Below, piece by piece: positions 54,025 to 62,763 of a DNA stretch of 64,000 nt (position 1 is its first letter; each line of letters starts with the position of its first letter). Where the stretch lies: NCBI RefSeq assembly GCF_019355395.1, contig NZ_CP048829.1, forward strand, positions 868,001 to 932,000, in the 5' to 3' direction. This stretch comes from Chordicoccus furentiruminis (lineage in GTDB: Bacteria; Bacillota; Clostridia; Lachnospirales; Lachnospiraceae). The notes beneath the pieces are model-generated. The model was given only the letters and a program-made list of their open reading frames with translations, did not search any database and was not told the origin of the DNA. A program made the position numbers and the translations under genes.

Positions 54025-55114
54025 CCAACCAGTGAGACTAGATCGACAATGACATAGTCTCAGATGGATGTTTTCTTCATCGACCTGTCGGGTCACGTTG
54101 ATGGTTCTGGCGGAGCTGCCTTCGGCTTATTTTTGCTACCCAGCAGTCTGCCACGTTTACGCTTTACCGGCTGTTCCGTCTGATCGGATGGTGCCTCAGC
54201 CTTTGGACGATTCTTGCTTCCTCTGGGCCTGCCAGGTTTCTTTTTCGGTGGTTCTTCTGGCTTCGGAATGAGATCCGGCTTTTGAAGGATTTCCAGGTGA
54301 GATGGATTCGTCCGTACAAGCTGCCAGTTTTCGCTTCCGACACATGCTTTCTTCGCCCGGATTAGTACGGAGAGGATCTTTCTGTAGGTGTAATCCTCAA
54401 GAAGGCCTGCTTTGTCAAAAGCATCGATCAGGCGAAAAGTCAGGAGCGTTGAAAGGAAATCGCAAAACTCACTACCGATCACAGCGTAATCATCCTGCAC
54501 GCGGGTCTCATCGAATTCACAGGCGGATTTGTAATACCGCATGACGAGCTCGATCTCCCAGCGCTTGTCATAAGCTTTGTAGGCAATCTCCGGAGGAAGA
54601 TCCAGATCACACCGCCCTGGATGCTTTTAAACAATCGGTCACAGAGGACGACACTGGCCCAATCCTTCAGATCAATCGTTAAAAGAGAAACGCCCTGCGG
54701 AGCACTCTTTGCGATTGGAACATAGGCACCATCAACGATGTGACCGATCGTAGGACCGTTCACCGGAAGGTGACGGCCACCTACGTTTCTGCAGCCGACA
54801 CGCTGCCGGACAGCGTATAGCCTTTTGTCGCGCCCATAAGCAATGACAACTGTGTTCTTTGGGCGTGGGACATTCAGAATCTCACGTGGAATCGGCATAA
54901 CAGGCCTCCTTTTGTATAGTCTGATAACAGTACATATTAGACTATATTTCAAGATTGGCATGCCTGAAATGTCGACATGATTCAAGGTGCTTAGTGTCGA
55001 AAAGAGAGATTTTTGTCACTATATCTGGCTGAAACGGGCCAGCCAGGAACGAAAATATAGGAATCAACCAAAAAACTGGTTTCGTATAGGCTGTTATATA
55101 GTCTCATCGGTTGG
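54025..55114 (-). mobile_element. Degenerate insertion sequence with 16-bp terminal inverted repeats
   Basis: Left end CCAACCAGTGAGACTA (54025-54040) and right end TAGTCTCATCGGTTGG (55099-55114) are inverted repeats matching at 14 of 16 positions. The transposase inside is broken. At about 1.09 kb the element is shorter than its relatives and looks internally deleted. No clear target-site duplication was seen. Confidence 0.75.
54093..54898 (-). pseudogene. IS transposase, internally deleted and frameshifted
   Basis: The N-terminal frame starts PIPREILNVPRPKNTVVIAY and runs through VNGPTIGHIVDGAYVP. It then jumps to a late portion, LLTIDLKDWASVVLCDRLFK. A frameshift near 54600 leads to MRYYKSACEFDETRVQDDYA and the C-terminal tail with two AT-hook-like motifs (KKPGRPRGSKNR and KRGRLLGSKNK). 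The DDE core is mostly missing. The family looks IS4-like; exact type uncertain. Confidence 0.75.
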
Positions 55115-55164
55115 AAAAGTATTATTTAACTCCCTTCTGGTATTCAGTTCAGAATCTACAATCT

Positions 55165-55845
55165 TTATTTCCTGCACTGAAAGACAGCAATGCTTTGCAC
55201 ATGACTTACCTTAGCTTCACTGTACATTCCGGAAAGCCTCTTCTGAAGGCTGTTTACTGTTTCAAATGGCGGTGTAAAAAATCCGGCTCGGATATAAAAG
55301 CGACGGATCATGTTGTCCGTATGCCTGTTCGCCTGCTCAACATAAAAGCACCCCGTAAAGATGCCGCCGGGCTTCAGGACGCGATACATTTCCCTGTAAG
55401 CCGCCTCTTTATCCGGGAAGGCATGAAAGCCGTTTAACGATACAACCACGTCAAAGGATTCATCCGGAAACGGCAGTGCCCCGACATCTCCCTGTTGAAA
55501 TGTTATGTTGATAATCCGCATTGTCTCTGCCCGCTGTTTTGCCGCCGCCATCATCTTCTCAGAATAATCCAGGCAGGTTATATCGGCATTCCGCAGTGTT
55601 TTGAAAACCGGTATGGAAATAACGCCTGTACCTACCGGCACCTCGAGAAGCCTGCCCGAAAAGCCGGCGGGGATCGCTTCAAAAGACCTGGCCTCATACT
55701 CCAGAGCATCCTCTTTTGTCATCCTCCAGACATGCCTCAGCATCCATCTTCCAATACAGGTAGTCCCAAGCATCTGTCCGTCATAAAAGCTGTGCGCTTT
55801 TCCTAAATCCTTATAGGCTGATTTGATTTCATCTTTCCTGCTCAT
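55165..55845 (-). CDS. Class I SAM-dependent methyltransferase
   Basis: 226 residues from ATG 55845. SAM motif I is GRLLEVPVGTGVISIPVF near residue 65, and the acidic post-I Asp is in ITCLDYSEKMMAAAKQR; motif IV is LPFPDESFDVVVSLNGFHAF. It resembles the UbiE/Methyltransf_11 group. Substrate unknown. It lies immediately beside the right end of the broken IS. Confidence 0.85.
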   Translation of the reverse strand: MSRKDEIKSAYKDLGKAHSFYDGQMLGTTCIGRWMLRHVWRMTKEDALEYEARSFEAIPAGFSGRLLEVPVGTGVISIPVFKTLRNADITCLDYSEKMMAAAKQRAETMRIINITFQQGDVGALPFPDESFDVVVSLNGFHAFPDKEAAYREMYRVLKPGGIFTGCFYVEQANRHTDNMIRRFYIRAGFFTPPFETVNSLQKRLSGMYSEAKVSHVQSIAVFQCRK

Positions 55846-56077
55846 AGCATCATGTCTCCTTGTATTGATATCTTCGAATTGGCGCCCTTTGTGCGTCACG
55901 GATGTTGGCGTAATCATCCGTCTGCAGGCAGGCTACAAGCATCTGGCAAAAGCAATCCGTAAAAAGTGTAAACGACTCACAATGTCTCATTCTGGCATTT
56001 TCCTGTATCTTCGCCCAGGGAAGGTTCTTCCTACCGCATCAACCGTAAGCCATAATATCCGAGATCACATTCGCCCT

Positions 56078-56992
56078 TTACCACTTTCTGATTTCATCCG
56101 CTAACAGAGTGTCAAGCCGCTTTCTGGCTTCTTTGCATCCTTTGCCATTCTTTCTGCCTGAGCGGAACAGTTTAACAGCGAGGGCAGCGATATCAAAAGG
56201 GCCGATTCTCCCGGCGCTGTACGGAAGCAGCAGGTGGGTGCCATATGGATAGATCACAGCTTTGGCTTCAGATGGATGGGGAAGAGATGCAAGTCTTTGC
56301 TCCATGCGCCTGGCATATTTGTCCGATTCCCACATGGAATCATCTGCTGCCGCAATGACAAGCAATCTGCCGTGAATTCGTTCAATTGGGATAAAACAAT
56401 TCTCCGGAACCTCCTGTTTTTCCGCATGCTGAAATAACTCTCTGGAGCGCAGTTCATGGTGCTTCTTACAGCTTTTCACAATCCTGTCATAATACTGATG
56501 TTCTGTAAGCCCGTAGGGCAGGTATGGCAAGGCCTCTCCCCGGAAAGTAAATGTGGATTTGCCGCAGCACCATTCACTCATGCCTTCCTTTTTCCCTTCT
56601 TCGAAGCCTTCCATGACGATATCAATTGCTTCACAGACAACGGTGAACGTAATATCAGAATATAAGGAAGCAGCCATCAATGCCATATTGCCGCCAAAGG
56701 AAATTCCATAAACACCGATTTTTTCACTTCCTTTATTCTTTAACCAATCAATCGCTTTCTCAAAATATTCGAGCGGCCATTCGTGCAGGCCGTCACGTTG
56801 CGCATGATCCTGCCATTTTCCGAGACCGAGAGAACAGCAGCCATGTTTGCCAAACCACCTGGCGAGGGCTTTGTTCACGATATTATTTCCCTCTGAATCA
56901 ACCAGTGTGATAACACAGCGATCAGAATCCCCAGATGAGAAAAACCAACCTTCAAAACCATCTGTTTCCAATTCCATATGGATTGATTTCAT
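56078..56992 (-). CDS. Acyl-CoA thioesterase/BAAT C-terminal-like alpha/beta hydrolase
   Basis: 304 residues from ATG 56992 behind GGAGGCAGGCAAT. It has CVITLVDSEGNNIVNKALAR, the nucleophile elbow KIGVYGISFGGNMALMAASL, LLVIAAADDSMWESDKYARR (acid residue) and the catalytic His in IYPYGTHLLLP. This matches the BAAT C-terminal/DLH-like hydrolases, here without the N-terminal thioesterase domain. Substrate unknown. Confidence 0.82.
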   Translation of the reverse strand: MKSIHMELETDGFEGWFFSSGDSDRCVITLVDSEGNNIVNKALARWFGKHGCCSLGLGKWQDHAQRDGLHEWPLEYFEKAIDWLKNKGSEKIGVYGISFGGNMALMAASLYSDITFTVVCEAIDIVMEGFEEGKKEGMSEWCCGKSTFTFRGEALPYLPYGLTEHQYYDRIVKSCKKHHELRSRELFQHAEKQEVPENCFIPIERIHGRLLVIAAADDSMWESDKYARRMEQRLASLPHPSEAKAVIYPYGTHLLLPYSAGRIGPFDIAALAVKLFRSGRKNGKGCKEARKRLDTLLADEIRKW

Positions 56993-57064
56993 ATTGCCTG
57001 CCTCCATTCCTGTAAACAGAAGACAAAATAAAAGCAGCTCCAAAGTATTATCCCGTGCCTCCTC

Positions 57065-57696
57065 CTACCGCGGATTGTCAATCTTATCGCCCACGATCCA
57101 GTAGTCGCAGGCCGCATCGCCGCCTGCAATTGTATGCTCCCGGTGTAATTTCCCGTGCTGATACTCAAACATCACAGGATCGGTTGCGCACAGGGCAGGC
57201 ATGATCTCTCCCATTCCCTTGCCGGTCAGATAGCTGCAAATCGGGCAAGCGGAAAAGTAATAGAAGCTGCCGTCCCGGTGAATGCCCTCATCGAAATGGA
57301 CTTTCCAGGTTGTGGGGTACTTTTCGCCGTTTCCGGCATCGTACCATTTCTCGTATTTTTTCATGTCACGATACCACTTTTCGGGTGTCCTGTTCATGTC
57401 GGTCATGCTGAAAAAGAACCTGACCCTTTTCAGCACATCGGTCATGACGAGTCCCATATCCTCCGGCGTGAGCTTTTTCTCCGTACCGAGCCACGCGCCC
57501 ACAAAGACGTAGGCGAAATAGGCGTTGGATGCCATCGGGTTACCGCATCCTAACTCCGGCGCTTCGGCGACAAGTGTGCGGTACTCCGCCTTGCCTCTAT
57601 GAATAGCCTGATCCGCAAGTCCTGCGCCGAAACGCTTTTTATGCTGTTCTTGATCATGGGTGCAAAGAGCGACCAGTAAAAATTGTTTTGTTTCAT
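57065..57696 (-). pseudogene. L-2-amino-thiazoline-4-carboxylate hydrolase-like protein, frameshifted
   Basis: The start at 57696 reads MKQNNFYWSLFAPMIKNSIK. A short A-run (plus strand T at 57636-57640) then shifts frame; restoring one base gives KKRFGAGLADQAIHRGKAEY and the conserved remainder: NAYFAYVFVGAWLGTEKKLT, ACPICSYLTGKGMGEIMPAL, and REHTIAGGDAACDYWIVGDK. Cys residues match the ATC-hydrolase family. It overlaps no gene but follows the methyltransferase stop by 9 bases. Confidence 0.8.
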
Positions 57697-57705
57697 GGCA
57701 CTTGC

Positions 57706-58329
57706 TCACTTTCTTGCCAGGACCGTGATCCACGGTTTGTTCGGATGATGGTCGGTAGCGACCTCCGAAAAGCCTGCCGTTTTCAGTGCATCCTCGATCT
57801 GCCCCAGGGTATAACAGGTCATGCCGTCGATGATGCCCTCGAACTTCTTGCCAGCGGCATCTTTGCCGTCCGATTCGTTGCAGATAAGGAAGTATCCGCC
57901 CGGTTTTAAAATCTTCGCCACCTGCACAAAACATCTTTCAAGCCCCGGCCAGAAGTAAATTGTTTCAAAGGCGGTGGCAAGGTCATACCGATTTTCTTCG
58001 AGTTGCAAGTCCGACACGTCGCCCTGCTGCACCCTGCAGCGTCCGCTGCCTATCATTGCCTTGTTATATTCCGCCGCTTTTCCAACGGAAAGCGGTGAGT
58101 AGTCGATCGCTGTCAGCTTGGCGGCCGGATAACGTTTCAGCAGTTCTCCAGCGTTACGTCCCGCACCGCAGCCAAGCTCAATGATTTCCTTCGGTGAGAT
58201 TTCGGACAAATGTCCCATCCCCCAGTCCGCCAGCTTCGCGTGACCGGAATTCATAGTGCTGAGCATGATTTTGCCCGGCAAACCTTCCGGCTTACGCGTT
58301 TGACTGAAATATTTCTTCAAAAATCCCAT
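57706..58329 (-). CDS. Class I SAM-dependent methyltransferase
   Basis: 207 residues. Motif I is EIIELGCGAGRNAGELLKRY near residue 48, post-I LTAIDYSPLSVGKAAEYNKA, and motif IV YDLATAFETIYFWPGLERCF. The start has AAAGGAGGATAACGAC. It forms an operon with the ATC-hydrolase-like gene downstream. A role in modifying a small thiol or thiazoline compound is conceivable but not shown. Confidence 0.88.
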   Translation of the reverse strand: MGFLKKYFSQTRKPEGLPGKIMLSTMNSGHAKLADWGMGHLSEISPKEIIELGCGAGRNAGELLKRYPAAKLTAIDYSPLSVGKAAEYNKAMIGSGRCRVQQGDVSDLQLEENRYDLATAFETIYFWPGLERCFVQVAKILKPGGYFLICNESDGKDAAGKKFEGIIDGMTCYTLGQIEDALKTAGFSEVATDHHPNKPWITVLARK

Positions 58330-58642
58330 TTGTCGTTATCCTCCTTTAGAGAACGCTGCCGCCATACAGAGTCTTCCAATACATTTAAGTCCATTTTCTT
58401 TGCGTGCAAATAGAATAAGCGGAGAACAGGTCTTCCTGCGCTCCGCTCATGCAAAACTTGTTTGATGAGCAACGCTCTGCTCATCAAAATAATACCATCG
58501 TTTGTTTTATCTAACAATAATTAGATTCGTATAATTTCTCATTTCAACCGTCTTTTCCTGCCACTGGAATGTGAACTTCCAGATATTTTGCAACTAAAAC
58601 TCATATAACGGTCTTCTTTGCAGTCTCTGGATTTTACCTGTT
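58330..58642. other. Intergenic region, AT-rich
   Basis: No gene supported. It should hold the promoter for the 57706 methyltransferase operon. A near-palindromic stretch lies around 58455-58490 (GATGAGCAACGCTCTGCTCATC), which could be an operator or hairpin. Confidence 0.4.
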
Positions 58643-58833
58643 TCATTCTTCGTCTTTCAACGGATCACCCTTGATGTATCGGAGGATGTCCTCATAGCTT
58701 CGTGAGCTTTCAGCGATTGCCTTCATCAGCTCTTCGCTATGCAGCGCTTTCTTCTTGTGGATGCGATCATACTTCGTGACAATCCGGCATCCCGAAGCTC
58801 CATGATGAGCTTCACATTGATTTTTCTGGCCAT
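58643..58833 (-). pseudogene. Probable IS21 istA 5' fragment joined to an unknown C-terminus
   Basis: From ATG 58833 the frame reads ARKINVKLIMELRDAGLSRS then MIASTR, which resembles the helix-turn-helix start of IstA proteins. The frame then stops early. The other frame, IVTKYDRIHKKKALHSEELM then KAIAESSRSYEDILRYIKGD, ends at 58643 and belongs to an unrecognised small protein. The two appear fused by recombination. Confidence 0.4.
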
Positions 58834-59124
58834 TTTTCTGGCCTCCCTTCGTTGGTTTTGGAGCTGCGCTCCACTTGTAATTCTAACGAAGGAACAAACA
58901 AAAGGACGAACCTTTGCGGCTGTGCTGATCAGCGGCCAGCATGGGCTGAATTGCGGATTGCATCAAATGGGCTGAAGCGCGGCAGGGCTGCACTGAACTG
59001 CGACCAGGATGGGCCGGGAGTCCGGAATAATCAAACGCGAGGACATCTCCCTTCACATCTTTGACAGGCGACTTGTCCGCCACCATTTCGTTTGTGATGC
59101 CAGTCAGGCTGGTGATGAATCCGT

Positions 59125-59544
59125 CTATTGCATACTTCGGTACTTCAGTTTGCAGTAATCTTCCTCAGATACGGCTTCCAGCCATTCCGCACTGGTTGCT
59201 TCACCGGCCACCTCGACAGACAGGTGCGAAAACCAGGAGTCGGGAGCCGCACCATGCCAGTGCTTCACATTTGCCGGGATGTTGATCACGGTACCAGGCG
59301 TCATTTCTACTGGATCCTTACCCCACTCCTGGTAATATCCCTGCCGCTGACACAAATCGGCATCTGTCCGCCACCGTTCTTTGTATGATGGATATGCCAG
59401 TTGTTGCGGCATCCCGGCTCAAAGGTCACGTTGAATACAGGAACCTGCTCGGTGGAGACCGGTGCCAGATAGCTCTGACCGATAAAATACTGCGCATAGG
59501 CATCGTTCGGGGCACCGATCGGGAAGAAGATGGTGTTCTGGTAG
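59125..59544 (-). pseudogene. Cupin-domain protein fragment, frameshifted
   Basis: Upstream frame: IYQNTIFFPIGAPNDAYAQY, APVSTEQVPVFNVTFEPGC and the metal-binding WHIHHTKNGGGQMPICVSG. A one-base loss in a G-run near 59340 moves to GYYQEWGKDPVEMTPGTVIN, IPANVKHWHGAAPDSWFSHL and the end LEAVSEEDYCKLK. These are the two cupin motifs. The N-terminus is replaced by a phage gene piece at about 59545. Confidence 0.7.
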
Positions 59545-59652
59545 ATCGATGACAGTTGCCTGCTGTCCTTCCGCTATTCTGTCGGCCAGTGCCTTTCTTT
59601 TCCGTCCGGCACCGGCCCGCGCTCCTCCGCGCCGTGTGCCGTCCTTCGCCAT
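59545..59652 (-). pseudogene. N-terminal fragment of a phage P27-type small terminase subunit
   Basis: From ATG 59652: AKDGTRRGGARAGAGRKRKA then LADRIAEGQQATVIDLPE. The RGGARxGAGRK start is typical of P27 small terminases. After DLPE it runs into the cupin fragment. A remnant of a prophage packaging module. Confidence 0.6.
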
Positions 59653-59810
59653 ATTCCCGCCTCCAGGGCCATATACCCCAAATGAAATCGATTTTTCGTG
59701 TAAATGACTGCACGCCGGTCTTGGAGCGGACACCTCACAGAGATTTCCCACGCCCCTCCCCGTTTGTTCACGCGCGTGTTCATTCGCACGAGGAAAAATG
59801 CATCCTCGAA

Positions 59811-60182
59811 TCAGTAACGATATTCGGGGTGACTGTCGTATCTGCCCGTCTTCTCGTCGTGGCATTTCTTGCAGAGTGCCTGCCAGTTCGACTCGTCCCA
59901 GAACAGCTTCGGATCCCCACGATGCGGAACCTTGTGATCGACCACGGTCGCCTTCACATACCGGCCGTGCTTCAGGCAGTTCTGACAGAGCGGATGAACG
60001 GCCAGGAATCTCTTCCTTGCCTTCTGCCACTTCGCGTCATATCCGCGCTGTGCTGCCGTCTGCCTGTCATCGTTCGCATGCAATGCCGCATGTTCATCGC
60101 AGTATTTCTTTCCATGAGGTACGAGCCTCGGGCATCCCGGCTCAGCGCAGGGATGTTTCGGAAATCCAGGCAATGATGTCAC
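59811..60182 (-). CDS. Phage-type HNH endonuclease
   Basis: 123 residues with GTG at 60182 as the best start. Zinc-binding pairs (HPCAEPGCPRL and KKYCDEH; PLCQNCLKHG and ALCKKCHDEK) frame the HNH motif in TVVDHKVPHRGDPKLFWDES with NWQALC. Such genes sit beside terminases in prophages, and this one lies directly upstream of the terminase fragment. Appears intact; whether expressed is unknown. Confidence 0.82.
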   Translation of the reverse strand: MTSLPGFPKHPCAEPGCPRLVPHGKKYCDEHAALHANDDRQTAAQRGYDAKWQKARKRFLAVHPLCQNCLKHGRYVKATVVDHKVPHRGDPKLFWDESNWQALCKKCHDEKTGRYDSHPEYRY

Positions 60183-60195
60183 CGTCCTGTTCCAC

Positions 60196-60230
60196 GAAAA
60201 AAGCCCGGGGAACTGTCCCTGGGCTTTCTG
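60196..60230 (-). terminator. Terminator after the helicase fragment
   Basis: Minus strand AAAGCCCAGGGAC pairs with GTTCCCCGGGCTTT (small mismatches) and is followed by T. It lies just beyond the helicase stop codon. Confidence 0.7.
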
Positions 60231-60232
60231 CT

Positions 60233-60836
60233 TTAGATTCGATCGATGGTCTGGGTATAGAGTTCCAGGCTCCACGGGATTCCGAACCAGACGATGCAGT
60301 TTCCGTCTTTTGCCCCTTGCAGGTTCAGCCCGTGTCCCGCGCTTGCCGGATGGATGAGCCCGACAGCGATCTTCCCATCGTTCCACCTGCGGATGCTTTC
60401 GTCCGAGTCGATCCGCTCGAACGGGATCTTCCGTTCTGAAAGCCTCCGCTCAATCCTTTCCAGATCGTGCCGGAACCAGTAGGCCGTGAGAAGCGGTTTC
60501 CCGTTTCTTGCTTCGATGATGTCCTCCAGGGCATCCAGCTTACGGTCATGAAGGACCGTGACCTCGCCCGTGTCGGTATAGACAGCCCCGTTCGCAAGCT
60601 GGCTCAGCTTCCCGGTCAGAGCCGCCGCATTCGCGGCTGTGACCTCTCCGTCCTTCATCTGAACAGCAAGGTCCCGTTTCATCGCCTCATATGTTTTTCT
60701 CTCGGAATCCGACATGGAAACCTTCCACTGTGAGGAGACAAGTTCCGGCATCCTCAGGTGATCCTCCGCCCGCATTGAGATTGTGATGTCAGAGATCTTC
60801 TCGTAGATTTTTTCCTCCGCGCCAGACAGGGGCTTG
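60233..60836 (-). pseudogene. C-terminal part of a phage SNF2-type helicase
   Basis: About 200 residues: IPYKPLSGAEEKIYEKISDI, LTGKLSQLANGAVYTDTGEV, KPLLTAYWFRHDLERIERRL (helicase motif region) and LIHPASAGHGLNLQGAKDGN with WFGIPWSLELYTQTIDRI. These are the helicase C-domain motifs V-VI of phage DEAD/SNF2 proteins. The ATP-binding N-terminal half is missing: the gene is cut at about 60836 where an IS21 remnant begins on the other strand. Confidence 0.8.
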
Positions 60837-60929
60837 TATGGTATTGATACTCCTCCGGAGTCAGGACCATCTTTAGAAGTGTATGATAGGGCGTTTTTGG
60901 GTCCAGGAAGGGAGGATGAGGCATCATGA
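60837..60929 (+). pseudogene. IS21 istA 3' remnant
   Basis: Thirty codons reading YGIDTPPESGPSLEVYDRAF end at 60929 and match the C-terminus of the istA gene at 62760 (YGIDTPPEPGPSLVVYDQAF). The stop overlaps the istB start as ATGA, the same arrangement as in the other element. The rest of istA is gone. Confidence 0.85.
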
Positions 60930-61705
60930 TGACAGCAAAGGAACAGACCGGGATACTCGACGACATCAACGGTTACTGCAAAAAACTGTTTTTCACGGCA
61001 GCAATCCCAGAAATGTGCCAGACGGATGGTACCCCTAAGCAGATCGAGTATCTGCGCGATGCCCTCAAAAAGGAAATCGAAAATCGGGAGATCAATCACA
61101 TCCACCGGCTGATCAAACGAGCCTGCTTCCCCGTTTATAAAACCTTTGATGGCTATGACTTTTGCCAAACCAAACTGCCTCCAGCTCTGGCAAAAGAGGA
61201 TCTGTTAAATGTCTCTTTCATCGAAAAGAAGCAGAACCTGGTTCTCTATGGACCAGTGGGGCTTGGGAAGACACACATGGCAATCGCCGCAGGCGTACTG
61301 GCCTGCAAAAAAGGCTATAAGGTGCGTTTCTATACGGTGACTGAATTGGTTCTGAAACTCGCCGAGGCGCGAAAAAACGGTACGCTGGAGCGCCTGAGAA
61401 CAACTCTTAACCAACAGGACCTGCTGATCCTCGATGAGTGGGGGTATGTGCCGGTAGATCGGGATGGATCCGAGCTGCTTTTTCAGGTGATATCGGACAG
61501 CTACGAAAGCAGGAGTCTGATTCTGACCACAAATATCGAATTTTCAAAATGGGGAGGCATCTTTACGGATGAACAGATGGCTGCCGCGATGATTGACCGT
61601 CTCGTCCATCATGGACACTTAATCATGTTCGACGGGAAAAGTTATCGGATGCAGCATGCATTGATGCGCCAGACAGTACCCCGGAATGAAGAAATCGTGT
61701 CCTGA
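60926..61705 (+). CDS. istB: IstB ATP-binding protein of an IS21-family element (istA lost)
   Basis: 259 residues. Walker A LYGPVGLGKTHMAIAAGVLA lies near residue 110 and Walker B DLLILDEWGYVPVDRDGSEL near 168, with the sensor SLILTTNIEFSKW. IstB assists the IstA transposase in target capture. The gene looks intact, but its partner is reduced to 30 codons, so the element cannot move by itself. It could be helped by the neighbouring element. Confidence 0.93.
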   Translation: MMTAKEQTGILDDINGYCKKLFFTAAIPEMCQTDGTPKQIEYLRDALKKEIENREINHIHRLIKRACFPVYKTFDGYDFCQTKLPPALAKEDLLNVSFIEKKQNLVLYGPVGLGKTHMAIAAGVLACKKGYKVRFYTVTELVLKLAEARKNGTLERLRTTLNQQDLLILDEWGYVPVDRDGSELLFQVISDSYESRSLILTTNIEFSKWGGIFTDEQMAAAMIDRLVHHGHLIMFDGKSYRMQHALMRQTVPRNEEIVS

Positions 61706-61962
61706 CAACAACAAGGAATTCCCTTTCCAAAAACAGGGAATTTTGATGACAATTTTGAGGATTACCTATTGACAATATACATCCCCAAAATCGGAAGGAA
61801 AATTCCCCAGTTTCGTATTGGGAATTCCTCAGTTTCGGAAAGTGGCATGATTTCTCCTCATCTGGGTTCCGCCGAGGCCTGCCCATCGTCGGGCAGAGAA
61901 TGGAACTGTTTTCCGCGGCTGAGGATTTTCTGTGCCTCTTTTTCAGGGACTGCCCGGCCGCT

Positions 61963-62763
61963 TCACGTCAAGCGGTCTGTCCCCTTGACAACGCCCGCTC
62001 CAGGCTGGCGTGCCGTCTGCTTCATCAGCGCATGCTCCATACGGTAGCTGTTTCCTTCGAAGAGGAGCAGATGCCCGTGATGGACAAGACGGTCAATCAT
62101 CGCCGCGGCCATCTGGTCATCAGTAAATATGCTGCCCCATTTAGAGAATTCCAGATTGGTAGTAAGAATGAGGCTTTTGCTCTCATAACTGTCTGATATT
62201 ACGCGGAACAGGAGCTGGGATCCGTCACGGTCTACCGGGACATATCCCCACTCATCCAGAATTAGCAGATCAAGGGAGTTCAGATCACTGCGGAGCCTCT
62301 CGAGCGTTCCATTCTTCCTGGCCTCTGCCAGTTTCAGGACAAGTTCCGTCACTGTATAAAAGCGCACCTTGTATCCTTTCCGGCAGGCATTCACGCCGGC
62401 GGCGATCGCCATATGGGTCTTGCCAACACCTACGGGCCCATAAAGGACAAGGTTATGCTTATGCTCTATGAAACGGACAGCTTCCAGATCTTCTTTGGAT
62501 AGCGCCGGCGGAAGTTTTACACAGCGGTATTCATATCCGTCGAACGTTTTATAAACCGGGAACCGGGCGCGTTTGACCAGACGTTCGCGCTTGTTCTCGT
62601 CCCTGCGGACAACTTCTTTTCGGAGGGCAGCCGCAAGATATTCGATCTGCTTCGGCGTGCCGTCTTCCTTGATGAACTCCGGGATCGCGGAAGTAAGAAA
62701 CAGGGACTTGCAACAGGCTTGTATGCTTTCTTCCATCTCAGTTCTGGCGATTGCCGTGATCAT
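61963..62763 (-). CDS. istB: IstB ATP-binding protein of the second IS21-family element
   Basis: 266 residues. Walker A LYGPVGVGKTHMAIAAGVNA, Walker B DLLILDEWGYVPVDRDGSQL and sensor SLILTTNLEFSKW. It is clearly related to the IstB at 60926 but differs at many positions, so the two are different elements, not a recent duplicate. Its start overlaps the istA stop by 4 bases. The two istB genes converge on 61706-61962. Confidence 0.95.
   Translation of the reverse strand: MITAIARTEMEESIQACCKSLFLTSAIPEFIKEDGTPKQIEYLAAALRKEVVRRDENKRERLVKRARFPVYKTFDGYEYRCVKLPPALSKEDLEAVRFIEHKHNLVLYGPVGVGKTHMAIAAGVNACRKGYKVRFYTVTELVLKLAEARKNGTLERLRSDLNSLDLLILDEWGYVPVDRDGSQLLFRVISDSYESKSLILTTNLEFSKWGSIFTDDQMAAAMIDRLVHHGHLLLFEGNSYRMEHALMKQTARQPGAGVVKGTDRLT

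Noticed and set aside
58834-59124. Reading frames between the istA fragment and the cupin fragment
   Set aside because: A minus-strand frame reads protein-like for about 30 codons (TGITNEMVADKSPVKDVKGD), but no family was recognised and both ends are disrupted.
60233-61168. Full 311-codon minus-strand helicase-like ORF
   Set aside because: Only the part up to about 60836 is helicase; the rest is antisense to an istA remnant and istB.
61706-61962. Terminal repeats of the two IS21 elements in the convergent gap
   Set aside because: Several AAGGAATTCCC-like stretches are present, but I could not pair ends confidently without the outer ends.
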